Source: Bugula neritina
Lineage: Eukaryota; Bryozoa; Gymnolaemata; Cheilostomatida; Bugulidae
Direction of reading: 5' to 3'
Length of the DNA: 64,000 nucleotides
NCBI GenBank assembly: GCA_964035545.1
Contig: OZ037771.1
Location: 11,235,980-11,299,979 of the forward strand
Notes under the pieces: generated by a model
The model's database searches: none
What the model saw: only the letters and a program-made list of their open reading frames with translations
Told to the model about the DNA's origin: nothing
Made by a program: the position numbers and the translations under genes
Part shown: in pieces, positions 39,201 to 54,200 of the stretch
Layout: every line of letters begins with the position of its first letter
Numbering within the stretch: position 1 is the first letter of the stretch

Positions 39201-42200
39201 GTGGTGATACAGTAACTAGGTGTGGTGATACAGTAACTAGGTGTGGTGATACAGTAGCTAGGTGAGGTGATACAATAACTAGGTGAGGTGATACAGTAGC
39301 TAGGTGTGGTGATACAGTAACTAGGTGTGGTGATACAGTAACTAGGTGTGGTGATACAGTAACTAGGTGTGGTGTTACATATAAAACAGAAGACTAACCA
39401 CGTAAACAGAACTCCATTAGCACTGAGAGCCACTGAGAACTGAGACCCGCACTCCACCCGGACAATCTTGTGCTTCTCAAGAGAGGCGATGACATTCGGT
39501 ACTTTGCAGCCGTCACTGCCCCCTCTCCCCAGCTTCCCGTAGTCCCCGTCACCCCACGACCATACCTGACCATCATCTGTAGCGCAGAGGGTCTGGGCGT
39601 CTCCTGAACCACAGGCCACGTCTACCACCTTGTACCCTGCAAGAGAGTACAGAACTAGAGTACTGTGTGTGAAGTGTATGCTAGTTGCTATGACAACAGT
39701 ATTTATACTCCTCACACTTAGCATGTTTGTAGCACCATGCAGGCATTATTTCTGTTGCATTGTTTACAGCAAACTTGTTTACAGTTAACTTGTGATATGC
39801 TACATAGTTTGGGACATGATCATATTTAGTTACAAACAAAGCAAGAAAATTTGTAGCAAAACATATAAATAGTGGATAAACATTTCATACAAAAGTGAGT
39901 TAAATTGTCTGGCAGCTATCCTCTGTGTAGGCCCTGTATTTTATTAGCTTTCCATTAGGCCATGTATAAAATAAGCATAACTTTTCCAGCTACACAATCA
40001 TCTATAATACAGCTGATAATTTAATGTCCCTTTGAAATGCCTCAAACTTGTGTCACACACAGTACACACCTTTGAGTGCCTCAACCAGCTTTGGCCTAGT
40101 TTGATCGTCGCTGTCACCATGACCCAGTCTGCCGTATCTGCCTTTGCCCCAGGTGTAGAGGTCACCCTGAGCTGTGACGGCAGCACTGTGCGCTCCACCG
40201 GCAGCTATTTGCACAACCTCTTTGCCTCTCAGTGCTTCAATAAGACGGGGCTTCTCACAGAACAGCCTATCCAACGGGTAGAATACATTGTACATCACAG
40301 GCTATGACTGCTCTACGTTTAGTTCTTTCTATAAATACTCTACACATAACTTTATGGGTTTTCAGATGAGTTTCTAGTGAACTAAATTAACCAATCAGAA
40401 GTAGAGAGACAACAGACTAATAGTAAACACAGTGGCAGGCTTGCATACAATAGAGTATACATAGAGACCATGTGCAGATACAGAATTACACTTATGAATG
40501 CCATGTGCACACTAATAATGTATATAGAGACAACGGGACCATACAGCACTACCCCTATGACCTCTGTGTGTGCACTGATAATATCAAACTGATGTCCAAC
40601 AACCTGTTGCCATGGCCGAGTTTTCCATCCTCGGCTTCTCCCCAGGAGAAAACTTCTCCATCTGTGCTCAGCGCCAGACAATGCTTTCCACCCGCATTTA
40701 CTGCGACCTGTTTGATACTGTGGCCCCGTAACCTGTCCACCAGAGTGGGGATGGCTACCGAATCTGTGCCACCCACCCCTAACCTTCCTCCGGCACCATA
40801 GCCTGTGGCATACACCTGAAATAGAGCGGCAAAAACAAATTAAAACCTTTAAATATTATAAAAAGAAAAATTTGAAATAAAACATTAAAATAAAAACATT
40901 AACCTCTCACTGACTTGAAACAAATAAATGATTAAAAGCTAAGCGTGAAATTTGAATCAAAAGTAAAACAAAGAACCTTAAAATGCTTGGCATTATTGAG
41001 ACAGGATTGTTGCTATGACTAGAATATTCAGAGCTGAATGAGGAATGAAAAGCAGACAACTAACTTCTTACCTTTCCATCTCCAGTGACTATGAACAGCG
41101 TCTGCTCCCCACCAGCTATCTGGATGGGTTTCAGACCAGCCAATGACTCGCACGCTGCAGGCATCCTTACTTTAGCCCCTTCAATACCCCCCAGCTGCCC
41201 CCTGTGGTTGTGACCCCAGCCGAATATCTGGCAGCTACCTAGAGAACATGCAGACAAATAGATAGATCATCATGTGATATAAACTGATATGTGAACAGTA
41301 TATACTGTACAACTATAGCTCTAAGTGTTCGAGACGTGCTTTCCGTTATTACCAGAAGAGAAAATACTGCACACTAAACATACTTGTATACAATCCTAAT
41401 GTCTGACCCGAATTTCGTGCCATTTTACAGTTGAAGTTTACAGTAACTACTACACACGCACAGACAGTCTCTCTCACCTCCCCAAGCCAACACCCAGTCA
41501 TCTGGACGTTTGTTCAGCCAATGGACCAGCTGAGTGTCGAGTTCCAGTCTAAATACGGAGTTGTCTTCATACTGGAAGTCTCGGAGCGGCGAGGAGTCAA
41601 TCTCCGAGATACTCTGACGAACCTGAACCAATGAGATGTAGAGCTCAGTGAGCTAGTACCAATGAGATGTAGAGATCAGTGAGCTAGTACCAATGAGATG
41701 TAGAGGTCAGTGAGCTAGGACCAATAAGATGTAGAGCTCAGTGAGCTAGGACCAATAAGATGTAGAGTTCAGTGAGCTAGTACCAATGAGATGTAGAGTT
41801 CAGTGAGCTAGTACCAATGGGATGTAGAGGTCATTGAGCTAGGACCAATAAGCTGTGGAACTTATCGCTAGTCTAGGTAAGTTCTAAACATCTACACAAT
41901 GTACGTGTAACTAAATTTACCTCTCAACTGGAAGGCTACGCTGGGCGACTTATTTGAACTGAAAGGTTAAAAAGATAAAACAAGACACATGTTTGTATAC
42001 AGAACACAAGTGAAGTTGTCTTTTCACTCACCTCTTTCAAAAACTGCAGAGGAAATGATTTGCGATCAAAGATACTGTAAGCCACACGCGAGGCTAGACA
42101 GTACTGTCTCAGCCAGTCCCATTTCTTATCCCCCATCTCCGGTGCAAAGTCCAACTCAAGGTCACAGGCTAAAGCTACCATCACCTAACAATAACATGAT

Positions 42201-45200
42201 AATAATAAAATACCCAACAGTAACATGATAATAAAATACCTAATATAGGCATTATAAAAATAAAATGTGTGCTTGTGTGAGGCCTTCAATGATTACTAGT
42301 TGGAACTTCTAACTAATAGTTTAGGTACATTAGATTTAGCGCATACTATTGAGAAGCTGTTTTGACCACCACATGTCTTCAACAGTGAAATTATCCTTTA
42401 AGTTTGTTATGTAAAGAAATGGCGGTATTATAATATTGTTAAACAGATGGGAAATACCAGCTACACAATGACAGGTCAATAGAAACACATAACTAGCTAG
42501 CATATGCATAATCTGAATAGAAAATATTTACTACATAGCAAATTGCAGCACAGTATGCCAAGCAGGGATTACCAGCAACACAATGGTAAACTGTCAACGC
42601 ACCTGGAAGAAGGGACTATGGCCAAGCTGTTTACAAGATCTTATCAGTGGTTCCTCGTATCTATACTGCTGCAGAATCGTCTCGGGTAAGCCTTTTATTA
42701 GAGAGGATAATTCCACACTGCGATACTCTCCCTCGCCGCCATCTTCACCTTCTGCTGAGCTGCTCCTCGTAAATCTACTGTCAGTGCTACAAGCAAGTGA
42801 ATCTTTACCCTGGTAGAGCTGGCCTGGGTGAAGATATTATGTGCCTGAGTACAGAGTTATACTAACCTGGGTGAATATATTACGTGCCTGAGTATAGAGT
42901 TATACTAACCTGGGTGAAGATATTACGTGCCTGAGTACAGAGTTATACTAACCTGGGTGAAGATATTATGTGCCTGAGTATAGAGTTATACTAACCTGGG
43001 TGAAAATATTATGTGCCTGAATATAGAATTATACTAACCTGGGTGAAGATATTATGTGCCTGAGTATAGAGTTATACTAACCTGGGTGAAGATATTATGT
43101 GCCTGAGTACAGAGTTATACTAACCTGGGTGAAGATATTATGTGCCTGAGTATAGAGTTATACTAACCTGGGTGAAATATTATGTGCCTGAATATAGAGT
43201 TATACTAACCTGGGTGAAGATATTATGTGTCTAAGTTTGTTCAGAGCCCAGAGTCTCTGCTGAGAAGGTATGCTACTAAGTTGGGCACACATCGCCAGCG
43301 AGGCAGCCAGTCTCGGCATCATGATGTCGGAGGCAGCTGTCAGCATAAAGTCTAGATCCAAAAGACTCATCACCAAATCTATAGATGGCTGGAATTAAAA
43401 TAAAATTAATCTAAGTCGGTGACAAGAAAACAGTAAGAAGACTATCTACATGTAAAATAGAAATAGTGACATTTTGATGTTGAGTGAATGTGTTAGCAAG
43501 TTTCAAAAAGTTGAGTAGTATAGACCAATTGTATCATCACCAGACGTTAAAGGTGCAAATCTGAGGTGTGCATTACAAAAAATATCTTCCGAAGCCCCTG
43601 TGAAATCACATTTATAACATGTACACAATCACAAAATGTTAATAATCAAAGCAAGGCCTTATGACTGACTAATAGCTATGGCTTCACACTGGCTAAAATG
43701 CATGGAAAGACAATGAACATCTCATTAAACAGTCATGAAACAATAATAATGCATGAAAATAAAAACAGACATCAGACTCGAACTGGGAAATGTCTGCCAG
43801 AATATTTATTGAAAAAATTCTCCACGCACCGCTACTGCTACTACTAACAATGAAAACTGTCAAGTTGGTAAGACCAGAAACTGAATACCTTGGAGAGAAT
43901 AGTGCGGTCAGAGTAGGTGCTTGTAGAGACATGTTCTGGCATAACAGGAGAGACTGTGAACTTCCAGCCCCACCCGTTGACTGAGCCATCACTAGTGAAC
44001 CTCCACTCCAGCTGGTCCCCTGGTACGATAACCTCCTGGCTCCACTCACACCAGTCTCTCCCTACACATGAGTATCACATAGGAATGGTCTGAGAAGAAC
44101 CCAGGTGCAACACCGAGATGAAAGCTTTCATGCATTAGCTAACTTGCGTTTGTGATAGAAACTGGGTAGTTGATTACAGTAATTTAAAAAAAAACATTTG
44201 ATAACTAGTCAACAACTAAAGTAAATATATTATATATTTTCTCAGTTTGAAAGAAAACTGATAACTAATTAGGGCTTACTCGTTATTTCTATCAGGAAAC
44301 TGAGCGCACAGTAAACAAAATGTTTATAACAGAAAAGAAAAATTGCTGAAAATCATCAAAGCATCATCAATCAACGTTGTTTGTGTATTAATTATGTATT
44401 GATTATAACCACCCACTGCCCTTGTATTTCAAGAATCCTATATTAATAGAGCAAGATAAGCTAATGGGGCTATTTCAAACCTGTCAATAACATTGAAGCA
44501 CAAGAGTGTGGAGCCCTGCAAACTAGAAAAGTAAAGAATGAAACAGGAAACTTAGTACAATATGGACAATATTTACTAGAATTATTTTACTATAGATCTT
44601 CTATTTTAAAATATTGAATCAATATTTTATTCAGGTTTATTATTCCAAATTTTGTAATTAACGCAAGCTTTACGAATTCAGGTACATCAATAACCTAGAT
44701 GTTTATCATATAATGAATAGAGTGATACAGTGATGATGGATACAGTGATAAAGTAATATGGAATCAAATAATACAGTAATATGGAATAGAATTATACAGT
44801 AATAATGAATAGAGTAACACATCCATTATTAATACAGTCATAACACTTAGAATGTAAACCACATGAAAAAACGAAGTAACATTAAAATGCCATGTGATTG
44901 AATATCAAGCCTTTAAACTTTGCATCAACTTACCAGATCGGGTGGTCATATGACGCCCCTGAAAGTCAAGTATAATCAGTGGATCGTGGTTTCTCTCAGT
45001 TGAACAAGCTTTATCAAACTCCACTTTTAGACACTCGGCTCCTGTGAGAAGTTGAATATAGTAAGTAGATGGCACAGTAAGTAAATGGCACAGTAAGTAA
45101 ATGGCACAGTATTTATATATACTATGTAATACACCATGGTGTAAATACACCATGGTGTATATACAGTTATGGTAATATAATATAAAAACTTTAAGTCACA

Positions 45201-48200
45201 TTAAATTACCATCGGCTTCCTAAAACTAAAAATCCAGTCACCCTTTCATATCAAGACACACACATGCTGGTCAGTTAACAACAAAAGACAACTGAATAAG
45301 TGGTAACCAAACTGATAGCAATGACAATATATGGCCACATATGAAGTGTATATAGATTGGCTGGTCGACTCTAAGGGTGTGGGAAAAACACTTGGAGAGC
45401 TCAATGGATGTCTGAGGCTACACCGACACGTGAGTGACCAGTCCGCTGCTCAGTAGACAGTTTCAAAGAGTCACCAACTGATAAGATGACGTAGAGAATC
45501 AGAACTGACCTGGAATCTTCACTTTGCCGCTGGTAAAGGATTCGTCAGCGTAAGGATGAGGACTCTCCACAACTACTGGTTTAGGTATCAGCTGTTCACA
45601 TTCAGCCACAGCAGCAATATCCTCTAAGTCTGTTATATACAGCTCCATGAGCATGTCAGCCACCTGCCGGCAGAGATCAATTGCATAAACACGCAACAGA
45701 AGCAACTTATATGCTGTAGGAAGTTACGAGTTACTAAAGATAAAGCGAGATCCTAACCTGCGGATGAGCTTTGGTGAGAGCACATAGCACCCCCGACACT
45801 GACTGGGTGCCATAGCCTTCTTTGTCGGCTCGATTTGCAATGGCTAGTTTCAGCAGATCCACCAACATCCTAGCGTCATCAGCAGACATCTTAGCAGTGA
45901 ATTCATTTAGATCAATCAGAGTAGGGGTGGTGGGAGACACGACCCGTATGGTGTCCAGAACTGGTGCCACCAGGTCCTACGATGAAGAACACAAGATTAT
46001 GAACTGACAAAGACTAGTTCTATGAAAGCTAATGATTAACTTCTAGTTTTAACTGTAGAAACTTATTAACATTTTATACTTAATGATGAAAAAGATACTA
46101 ACTGCATTGATCTCTAAATCAGCTATGTCATGTGATTGTTCAAGCTGAGTTGGTGTAGATGTCATTGTGAGGGCGGATGGCTCAGCAACTTCTTCTACTT
46201 TCAACAACTTTATGTCACTCAGCGAGACCTGTTACAATACACCAACTCTTGCAATATAAGAACTCACAAGAAAACAATCTGCACACACAAATGTTTGAAA
46301 CGGAGATCTGCTTGAAACTCAATATTTCATTTAAAGTATTGGTAACAGTGGAGGATATACCTCGGCGTCGTCTTTACAGGACACATCAGGTGCTGTACAG
46401 GAAGAGCGAGGAGTGAGCAGAGTTGGAGACATCATTGGACTGATACTGGCGGGTGTAGAGATGCTGACGCTAGTCTCGCAGTGACTGGAGACCATCGTAG
46501 TTCTCTCATTCTCTAGACGCATGGCACTCACCAACCTCTCTCTACAGAAGCAGACGTGTAAGCTGCTGGTTCAACATACTGGTTGAAAAGAAACGGCAGC
46601 AGAATAGCCTGTAATGTCACTAGCTGTAGCAATTACTAGAGTAGACAGACACGAAATGTCAGAAGTTTTAATATTTTTTTCACTTTCTTAACACTAGAAC
46701 TTATATAAGAACTGTTATAGTGTCCTAGAGCAGATATTTAGCTACGACTGTTCTTTAAGACACATTCTCCTGTAGTAATATTTCTGCTTTAATAAACTGC
46801 TTTAATAAACTGCTTCATTGTGCCACTTTTCCCGACCAGCTTACATGTTGTTCTATTGCATAACACAAGCTATCAAGTTCGCTATTTCTTTCACCTTATA
46901 ATGCAATGCAAAACATACAATAATTTTAGTGAAAAATCAACTCACCTGGCAAAGGTAATACACAGAGACCTCAACACATGCTGCAGAGCTTTCTCCTTGT
47001 GTTCAAACTGCTGAAGACTAAGTATAACTTTAGCTAGAGATGGCTTGTTCTGATTGGTTGATGGAGCAACATTGGTCACTGTATGGGAGTTATCACCCTT
47101 TTCAATTAACCCTGTAAAAGTGATACACATTTCAGACATGCAGAAACCATTTACAGATAAATAATATGTATTTTCTTCAGAAGTCTTATAGTTGTATGCT
47201 GAATATCGCACAAGCATATATGTTATACAAAACTGTTTATCCGCAAGAAAGGAAAGCAAAATATGAGAGCAGCTTGGTAGTGTCACAATGATGTCTTTAA
47301 ATATTCATAACTTTGATATACAGTATGTACGTAGACATCAGTGCGCAGGTCATCATATCAAGTAGATATACACTCAAATTGTATTGAAATATAAATGGAT
47401 GTATTGATACTAAAGATAGATATTCAACCAAGTTTACAGCAAACTTGACTTGACTAAAATGTTTGGTTATCTCAAAGTTAGTCAAAATAACTTGATATTC
47501 CATAAACTGATTGGCAATCACTCATAGCCCTGACTTTTTTTCCGTTTGTATAACAACACACTGCGCTGTGCCCACCATTTGATTTAAGTCAAAACATTAT
47601 TTTTAAAATGTTGTATCAAAATGTGACTCACCGAGTTGTGAAGCCCCAAGAGGGTCTTTCGCAACAGGGAATAGTACGGGCTCGTGAGCTATGGGTGAGA
47701 AGACATCTGTAGTAGCCCAGGCTACACTGTGACTGGACCCACAGGCTACCTTGGTGATGTGGTAGCCGTCTAGACCTTGCACCAACACTGGCTTCTTGTT
47801 TACGTTAGTAGTGCCGTTGCCTTGCTGGCCGTGGTCATTATCTCCCCATGCATATACCTGAAATGTCCAGTTGTAACTTCTTCCATCACCATTACATTGA
47901 TAAAAATCAATTAATATTTTTGACAGTTCTGTTTTTTCTTATTGAAGAGTAGTACACTACTTGGCAAAATAAACTTCAGAATTGGTAGAATTAGAACTAG
48001 TAACAAGCATTATCATTGATTATCTTTGTATTCAACATATGATTGGTTAGCTGGCTGTGATCTATGATCTAATTGGTCAGTCACACACAAGTAAAATATA
48101 TTGTGACAAACCTCTCCGTTACTAGTGACAGCCAGGCAGTGAAGAGCTCCCACCGCAATATGAACAATCTTCTTAGACTTGAGACCCTCAACTATCTGAG

Positions 48201-51200
48201 GTTTACGGACATGACTATCGGCACCGTGTCCCAGCCTGAAGTAATCTCCCTTTCCCCTGAATGCAAGATATTTGGGTGAGTGAGATGAATAATAATAAAG
48301 GGTACAATATATTGGCTATTCTAGTACAATAGTATTTAATGTGAAAACATGGCGATTTGGCAGCAAGCAATACACTATACAGTGTTCTGTAGATTTTTAA
48401 AAATAAATTGATATGCGCATGCTAAAACAATCTAGGAATGTGTTAAATAACAAATATTTAGCAGCAAAGTGGTGAACTCAAAAGAACATGTTGCGCAAAA
48501 AAACTAAACATGTCGTGAATTACTTTAAACCTGCTAAAGGTAGGCAAAAAACTAAGACCATATGGCAAGGAATCTGTTGAAGACACCAGAGAAGCTGCAA
48601 TGTACTAAAATAGTGAATAAATACACAACACTGTGAATGTGAAACTCTGAGGACTGGTAGCCTGTGATCCTCTCATAAGGAAATGAGCTCACCATGTCCA
48701 CACTTCACCAGACTTGGTCAATGCCAATGAGAACTGAGCACCACACTCTATTTGGCAGACGCCCATCCCTTTCAGTCTGTCGACAACGTGGGGCTCCATA
48801 CAGCCTTCACTTCCGCCACGACCTGTGGAAATGATTCACTGTGTAGTATCAATATTGTAGAACCACAAGCTATACATAAAATACCCGTATTACACATCCA
48901 CAGCATTTCCACACGGTCAGACAGCAGGACTATAACAGCAGAGTATAGCAAGTAGCGTAACAGCTCTCATAGTCCTAACTTTATTCATGTCAGGAGACTA
49001 GAAACTACCAGGTGATATAAGCACTGTTCATCAGAAAGATGAAAGACTCTACATGTGTGGTCCACTTGACAGTGATGTCATGAGCAAGTGACTCACTAGT
49101 CTTTCTATTTATAGACTTAACCCAGTTCCACATGACTCAGTCTTTCTATTTATAGACTTCACCCAGTTCCACATGGCTCAGTATTTCTATTTATAGACTT
49201 CACCCAGTTCCACATGACTCAGTCTTTCTATTTATAGACTTCACCCAGTTCCACATGACTCAGTATTTCTATTTATAGAACTCACCAAGTTTACCAAAGT
49301 CACCGTCTCCCCAGGAGTACACCAGACCGTCTTCTGTTAAAGCAAGAGTTTGAGCATCTCTACTTCCACAGGCTACTTGCATCACCCTTTTACCTGCACA
49401 TTATAATATTAGTGTGACTAGTGTGACAATATATTATAGCAGTACGTGACAGTATATTATAGTAGTGTGTAACAGTATATTATAGTAGTGTGTAACAGTA
49501 TATTGCATTGTATAACATAAAGAAAATCTCACCAGCTAAGGCTTTAACCTGTTTAGGTCTCAACTGCGTAAGGTTATCCTTGTGACCCAGCCGGCCATAC
49601 TCTCCGAGACCCCACGTGTACAGCTCCCCGTTAGACGTGATACAGGCACTGTGAGCACTTCCACAAGCTATGTCTCTCACTCTCTTAGACCGGAGGCACT
49701 CAATAAGTCGTGGAGTATCACAGGTTCTGAAAGAGAAAGTTATACTCACATCTATTTACTGACAAAGATAATACAGAAACAATTAACAATTTGGTCACAG
49801 CAACTAAATAAAATTTTCGCAACACAAAATTTATGACAGAAATGTCACATTAAGCTAATGGCTAGTTCCATATTGAAACGACTCAATGGATTAACAATAA
49901 CATAGCTGGCCAGTGACATAAAGCAGCTACAAAACTCTCTCTGGCTATAAAGATAGTGTTACTAACGCTCGGCTATAGTGACCAAGTTTCCCATCATCTC
50001 CTTCGCCCCAAGCAAACACTTTGCCATCGACAGTAAGCGCCAGAGCGTGTCGGCCCCCAGAATGCACTGCCACCTTCTTCACCACGTACTGGCTGAGAGC
50101 TGTAAGTTGGGTGGGGAGAGACACCGTCCCACTAGAAATTCCTAATCCAAGTCTACCATTTGTAGCTTCTCCGCACGCATAAACTTTCCCATCTTGTGTG
50201 ACGCAATACAGACTTTTTGAGCCACCAGCTATCTGAGTACACTTTAGTCTGGATAGAGTGTCGTTGAGCACCGGTATCTTTATCTTAGACCCCTTGGGAC
50301 CCCCTAGTTGCTCCTTATCATTCAACCCCCAGCAGAAGACGTGAGTGTAGATGTTTTTCTGTGCAGTAGTATTACGTTTAGTCGTAGACTTAGAACTGGC
50401 GGATACACAGCTGACCTCTTCATTAGATTCGTCAGAATCAGAAGCTAGGAAACTGTAAGCCATTGCAGCTGTTTCAAAGTCCACGTCGTACACACGACCT
50501 TGCAAGGTGAGGCTGTGTATCTTGCAGTCTATGCCAGAGTTCTTGCATTGTGTGATGGCCACCTCAATGCACTTGTGGTACTACAAAGTACAAAGAGTAA
50601 CAAACTATATATAGAGATAATATATAGAGATAATATATAGAGATAATATATAGAGATAATATATAGAGATAATATATATAGAGATAATATATAGAGATAA
50701 TATATAGAGATAATATATAGAGATAAAATATAGAGATAATATATAGAGATAATATATAGAGATAATATATAGAGATAATATATATAGAGATAATATATAG
50801 AGATAATATATAGAGATAATATATAGAGATAATATAAAGAGATAATATATAGAGATAATATATAGAGATAATATTTAGAGATAATATATAGAGATAATAT
50901 ATAGAGATAATATATAGAGATAATATATAGAGATAATATATAGAGATAATATATATAGAGATAATATATAGAGATAATATATAGAGATAATATATAGAGA
51001 TAATATATAGAGATAATATATAGAGATAATATATATAGAGATAATATATAGAGATAATATATAGAGATAATATATAGAGATAATATATAGAGATAATATA
51101 AAGAGATAATATATAGAGATAATATATAGAGATAATATTTAGATAATATATAGAGATAATATATAGAGATAATATATAGAGATAATATTTAGATAATATA

Positions 51201-54200
51201 TAGAGATAATATATAGAGATATAGCAGCGATATGCTACACGCAGAGTAACAGCTTCTCGACTGTTGTAAATATCACAATAATTTCCAAAAACTAACAGAA
51301 TTCCTTGTTCACAAGATTTAATGATTGCTTCAGGTTATTTTAGAGATTTTCAAACAAGAAGTTTTGAATATGCTCAAATTCTTCCAAGTGGCGTTTTCAA
51401 AATTCCTTGTGGAATTTACAATAATTGTAAAAAAAATCTTTAAAAACAGCCTCAAGTAAGACAGCGGCTTCAATTTTCATCATAATATTGAAACATTTTC
51501 TGTTAGAATTTAGTTGAAACAAGCGAGTACACTTTTTACTATACAAAAACAGTGCTTTTCAGCATTTCTATGAGATTAAACAATATTTTAGCAAAACTCT
51601 AAAGTAGCCCAAAAAATGCTCCAAAACATTAAAACGAAAATTACTGCACTTGGTAATTCTTACTTCTTTTACGTCTTGCAGAAGAACCACATCCGCTGCC
51701 TGACTCGTCAGCTTGATAGTAACAAAGTTAAGGTGCTTCAACCTGTCAAAGGAGTCGCCAGCGGAAACCTTGACCTTGGTAGGCATGTAGCTGCCATCCT
51801 GTGGGTCAACTGTGATGGACAGGCGGGCTATGCAGATGTCCCGTCTCATCTCAACACGGATCCAGTGCTAGGCAGGAAATGAAAAGAAATATCACAACAT
51901 TTTTCAAACAATAAGAATAACACTAAAATAGGCATGATTTAAACAACCTCTTAATGCCGATTTTTACCTCTACAATACCAACATCAAACTTAATAGGGCA
52001 GTATTCTCACATGCAAACCAGCACAATTCTTAAATCTCATCTCCAAATAACTGCCATTAACTACAAATAATGACATAACTGTATTTGGTAACTGAGAAAA
52101 TCTTATTGCTATGACATTTAAAGTAATTTAGCTGAATGACCTGATGCCAAAATATGCTATTTGAAATTGAAATTATAAAAGTTCAAGAATCCCTGACACA
52201 CTTCATTTATGCAGTAATAAAATACTCATACACATGTATATTTTAGTTATCATCTACATAATGTTTGAAGGTTGTATACTCGAACGTTTTTGTTTCATAA
52301 AAAGCTCTGCGCTCAAGCTGATGACGTTCCAGGTTGTCTCTAGAGTCTATGGTGTTATAAAGCTAAAAGTGCTTACTGCTGACTTTCATTGCACACTATT
52401 CTTAGCTGCTGCAACACACAGCTTAATCACCATGTTGGCTTAAAAGTTTAAACTTTGAACTTTCAAGCTGGTTCATATATAATTCATTTAGTATTTGCAT
52501 ATGTATAGTATGTACACTATGTATAGTATAGTACGTGTATACAGTACACATATATACGCAGTATAATATATTCAGTGTAGTATATATATAGTGTAGTATA
52601 GTATATTTATGTATATAGTAGAGTATATTATAGTGTAGTATCCATATAGCATACACATAGTACGTTTAGTGTAAACATATAAGAATTACCTCCCCTTGTC
52701 TGCCAGAACTCTGCCAGCACCCATCCAGAGACTTATCATACAGCCTAGCTGCCTGCCGCTCCCTAGACGACACACTCAGGTTCTTAACACACTTGTTCCA
52801 GTCGCTGACGACAGTGCCAGGGGGTCCGGCAGCGTTACGTCGAGGAGGGGGTGGCATAGTGCTGACGACATTAGTGCATCCTGACAAGCCGGCGTAAACT
52901 GGGGCCACACCTGTAGAACATTGCGTCATGTTTAGTATGTTCAAAGCCTTTAACTGTTCAAATAATTAGAAATTAATATATAAGAGACGCTGTTATATTA
53001 AAAAAGTGCTACATTTTAACCAACCAAGTGTGTATAAACCCTGCATTCTTCACCTTTACATCGTACATTCATAGACTTCCTTGTGTATCAAGGATTGCGT
53101 TCACCTGGTGCTATATTCTTATGCTAAGGAGATTTAGCAGAGCTCAAAAACAAGAAATTAGTAGCCACGTTCACCAGTTATATGTGCAGACAACTCACCG
53201 CAAACAGTGAACTTGAAGAAGGGGTGAGAGCGATGCCGTCTAGACGTGAAGCAGCGCTCACAGTAGTTGTAATCTACGCACACTTGACACTTGTATCTGT
53301 GACCAACAATGGGGTGGGTGCCGCACCCTTCGCACCTAACATCACAAAAATAGTGGTTTATTGTCTTCATCATTCCAGTTTTGACATTTGAGAAGAAACA
53401 GATTCGTTTCACCTAACATTACTATAATAATATATTCAAACAATACCTATGCACTCCAGGGATCACTCGCAAACTTAACAACTAATTCAGTATCAAACAC
53501 AAATCAATTTGGCGATACACACAATCTCTTAGGTGGGAGGTTACATTAGTTCAGCTTCCCTCTGCTACGAGAATCTCGCGAGTCATCAGATGAAGTATTT
53601 ATAATCACATATAAAATATCACACATGAAAAAACAACTGGAAAATAACGATCAAGTAAACAGGTAAAAAAAACATTTTTTCCAGCACCAAGTTAAAATAT
53701 TTACACCTCGCATCTATAACTAGTTCTATTTTTATCAATAGCTATACTAATGTTCAGTGTATAAGTCAAATATCTAAACATAGCTCAACTATCTAAATAT
53801 GACTCAAACATTTAAATATAGCTCAACAATCTAGACATAATTCATATATTGAAATTACGTAATGAATCTGAAAATATCACTCAATTTTATGATTTATAGA
53901 CAATCAACTACTAGCGAAGAGAAAAGCTTCATAGTGATGACTACTCACTGTATGTTGGTGTGTGTGGTGGGCACAACTTCTAGTTCAGAGAGAAGTCCGG
54001 TCCAGTGAGCGTGAGAAGGGAAGTCTATAATAGCATCTCTGCCATTGGGTGCAATGCTGCTCACTGTGCCAATAGAATGGTGTGTAACAGAACCCCACTT
54101 GTATCTTGGCAGCGATACACTAAGCCTCACTCTCACTCTGTCCCCCACCCGTATTATTCGCCGTGGACCAAAGTCTACTGAAAGAGCAATAATGGAATAA

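Noticed and set aside
38210-39724. 504-codon open frame with SYCITTP heptads as a gene of its own
   Set aside because: Its start is in HERC2 exon 39 and the rest is the 21-bp intronic array. Exon 39 and exon 40 join in phase with RLD3 when the array is removed.
41904-41970. Small extra HERC2 exon with donor-like and acceptor-like ends
   Set aside because: Exon 34 joins exon 35 directly in phase (FLKE then VRQSISEID), matching the family, so no exon is needed here.
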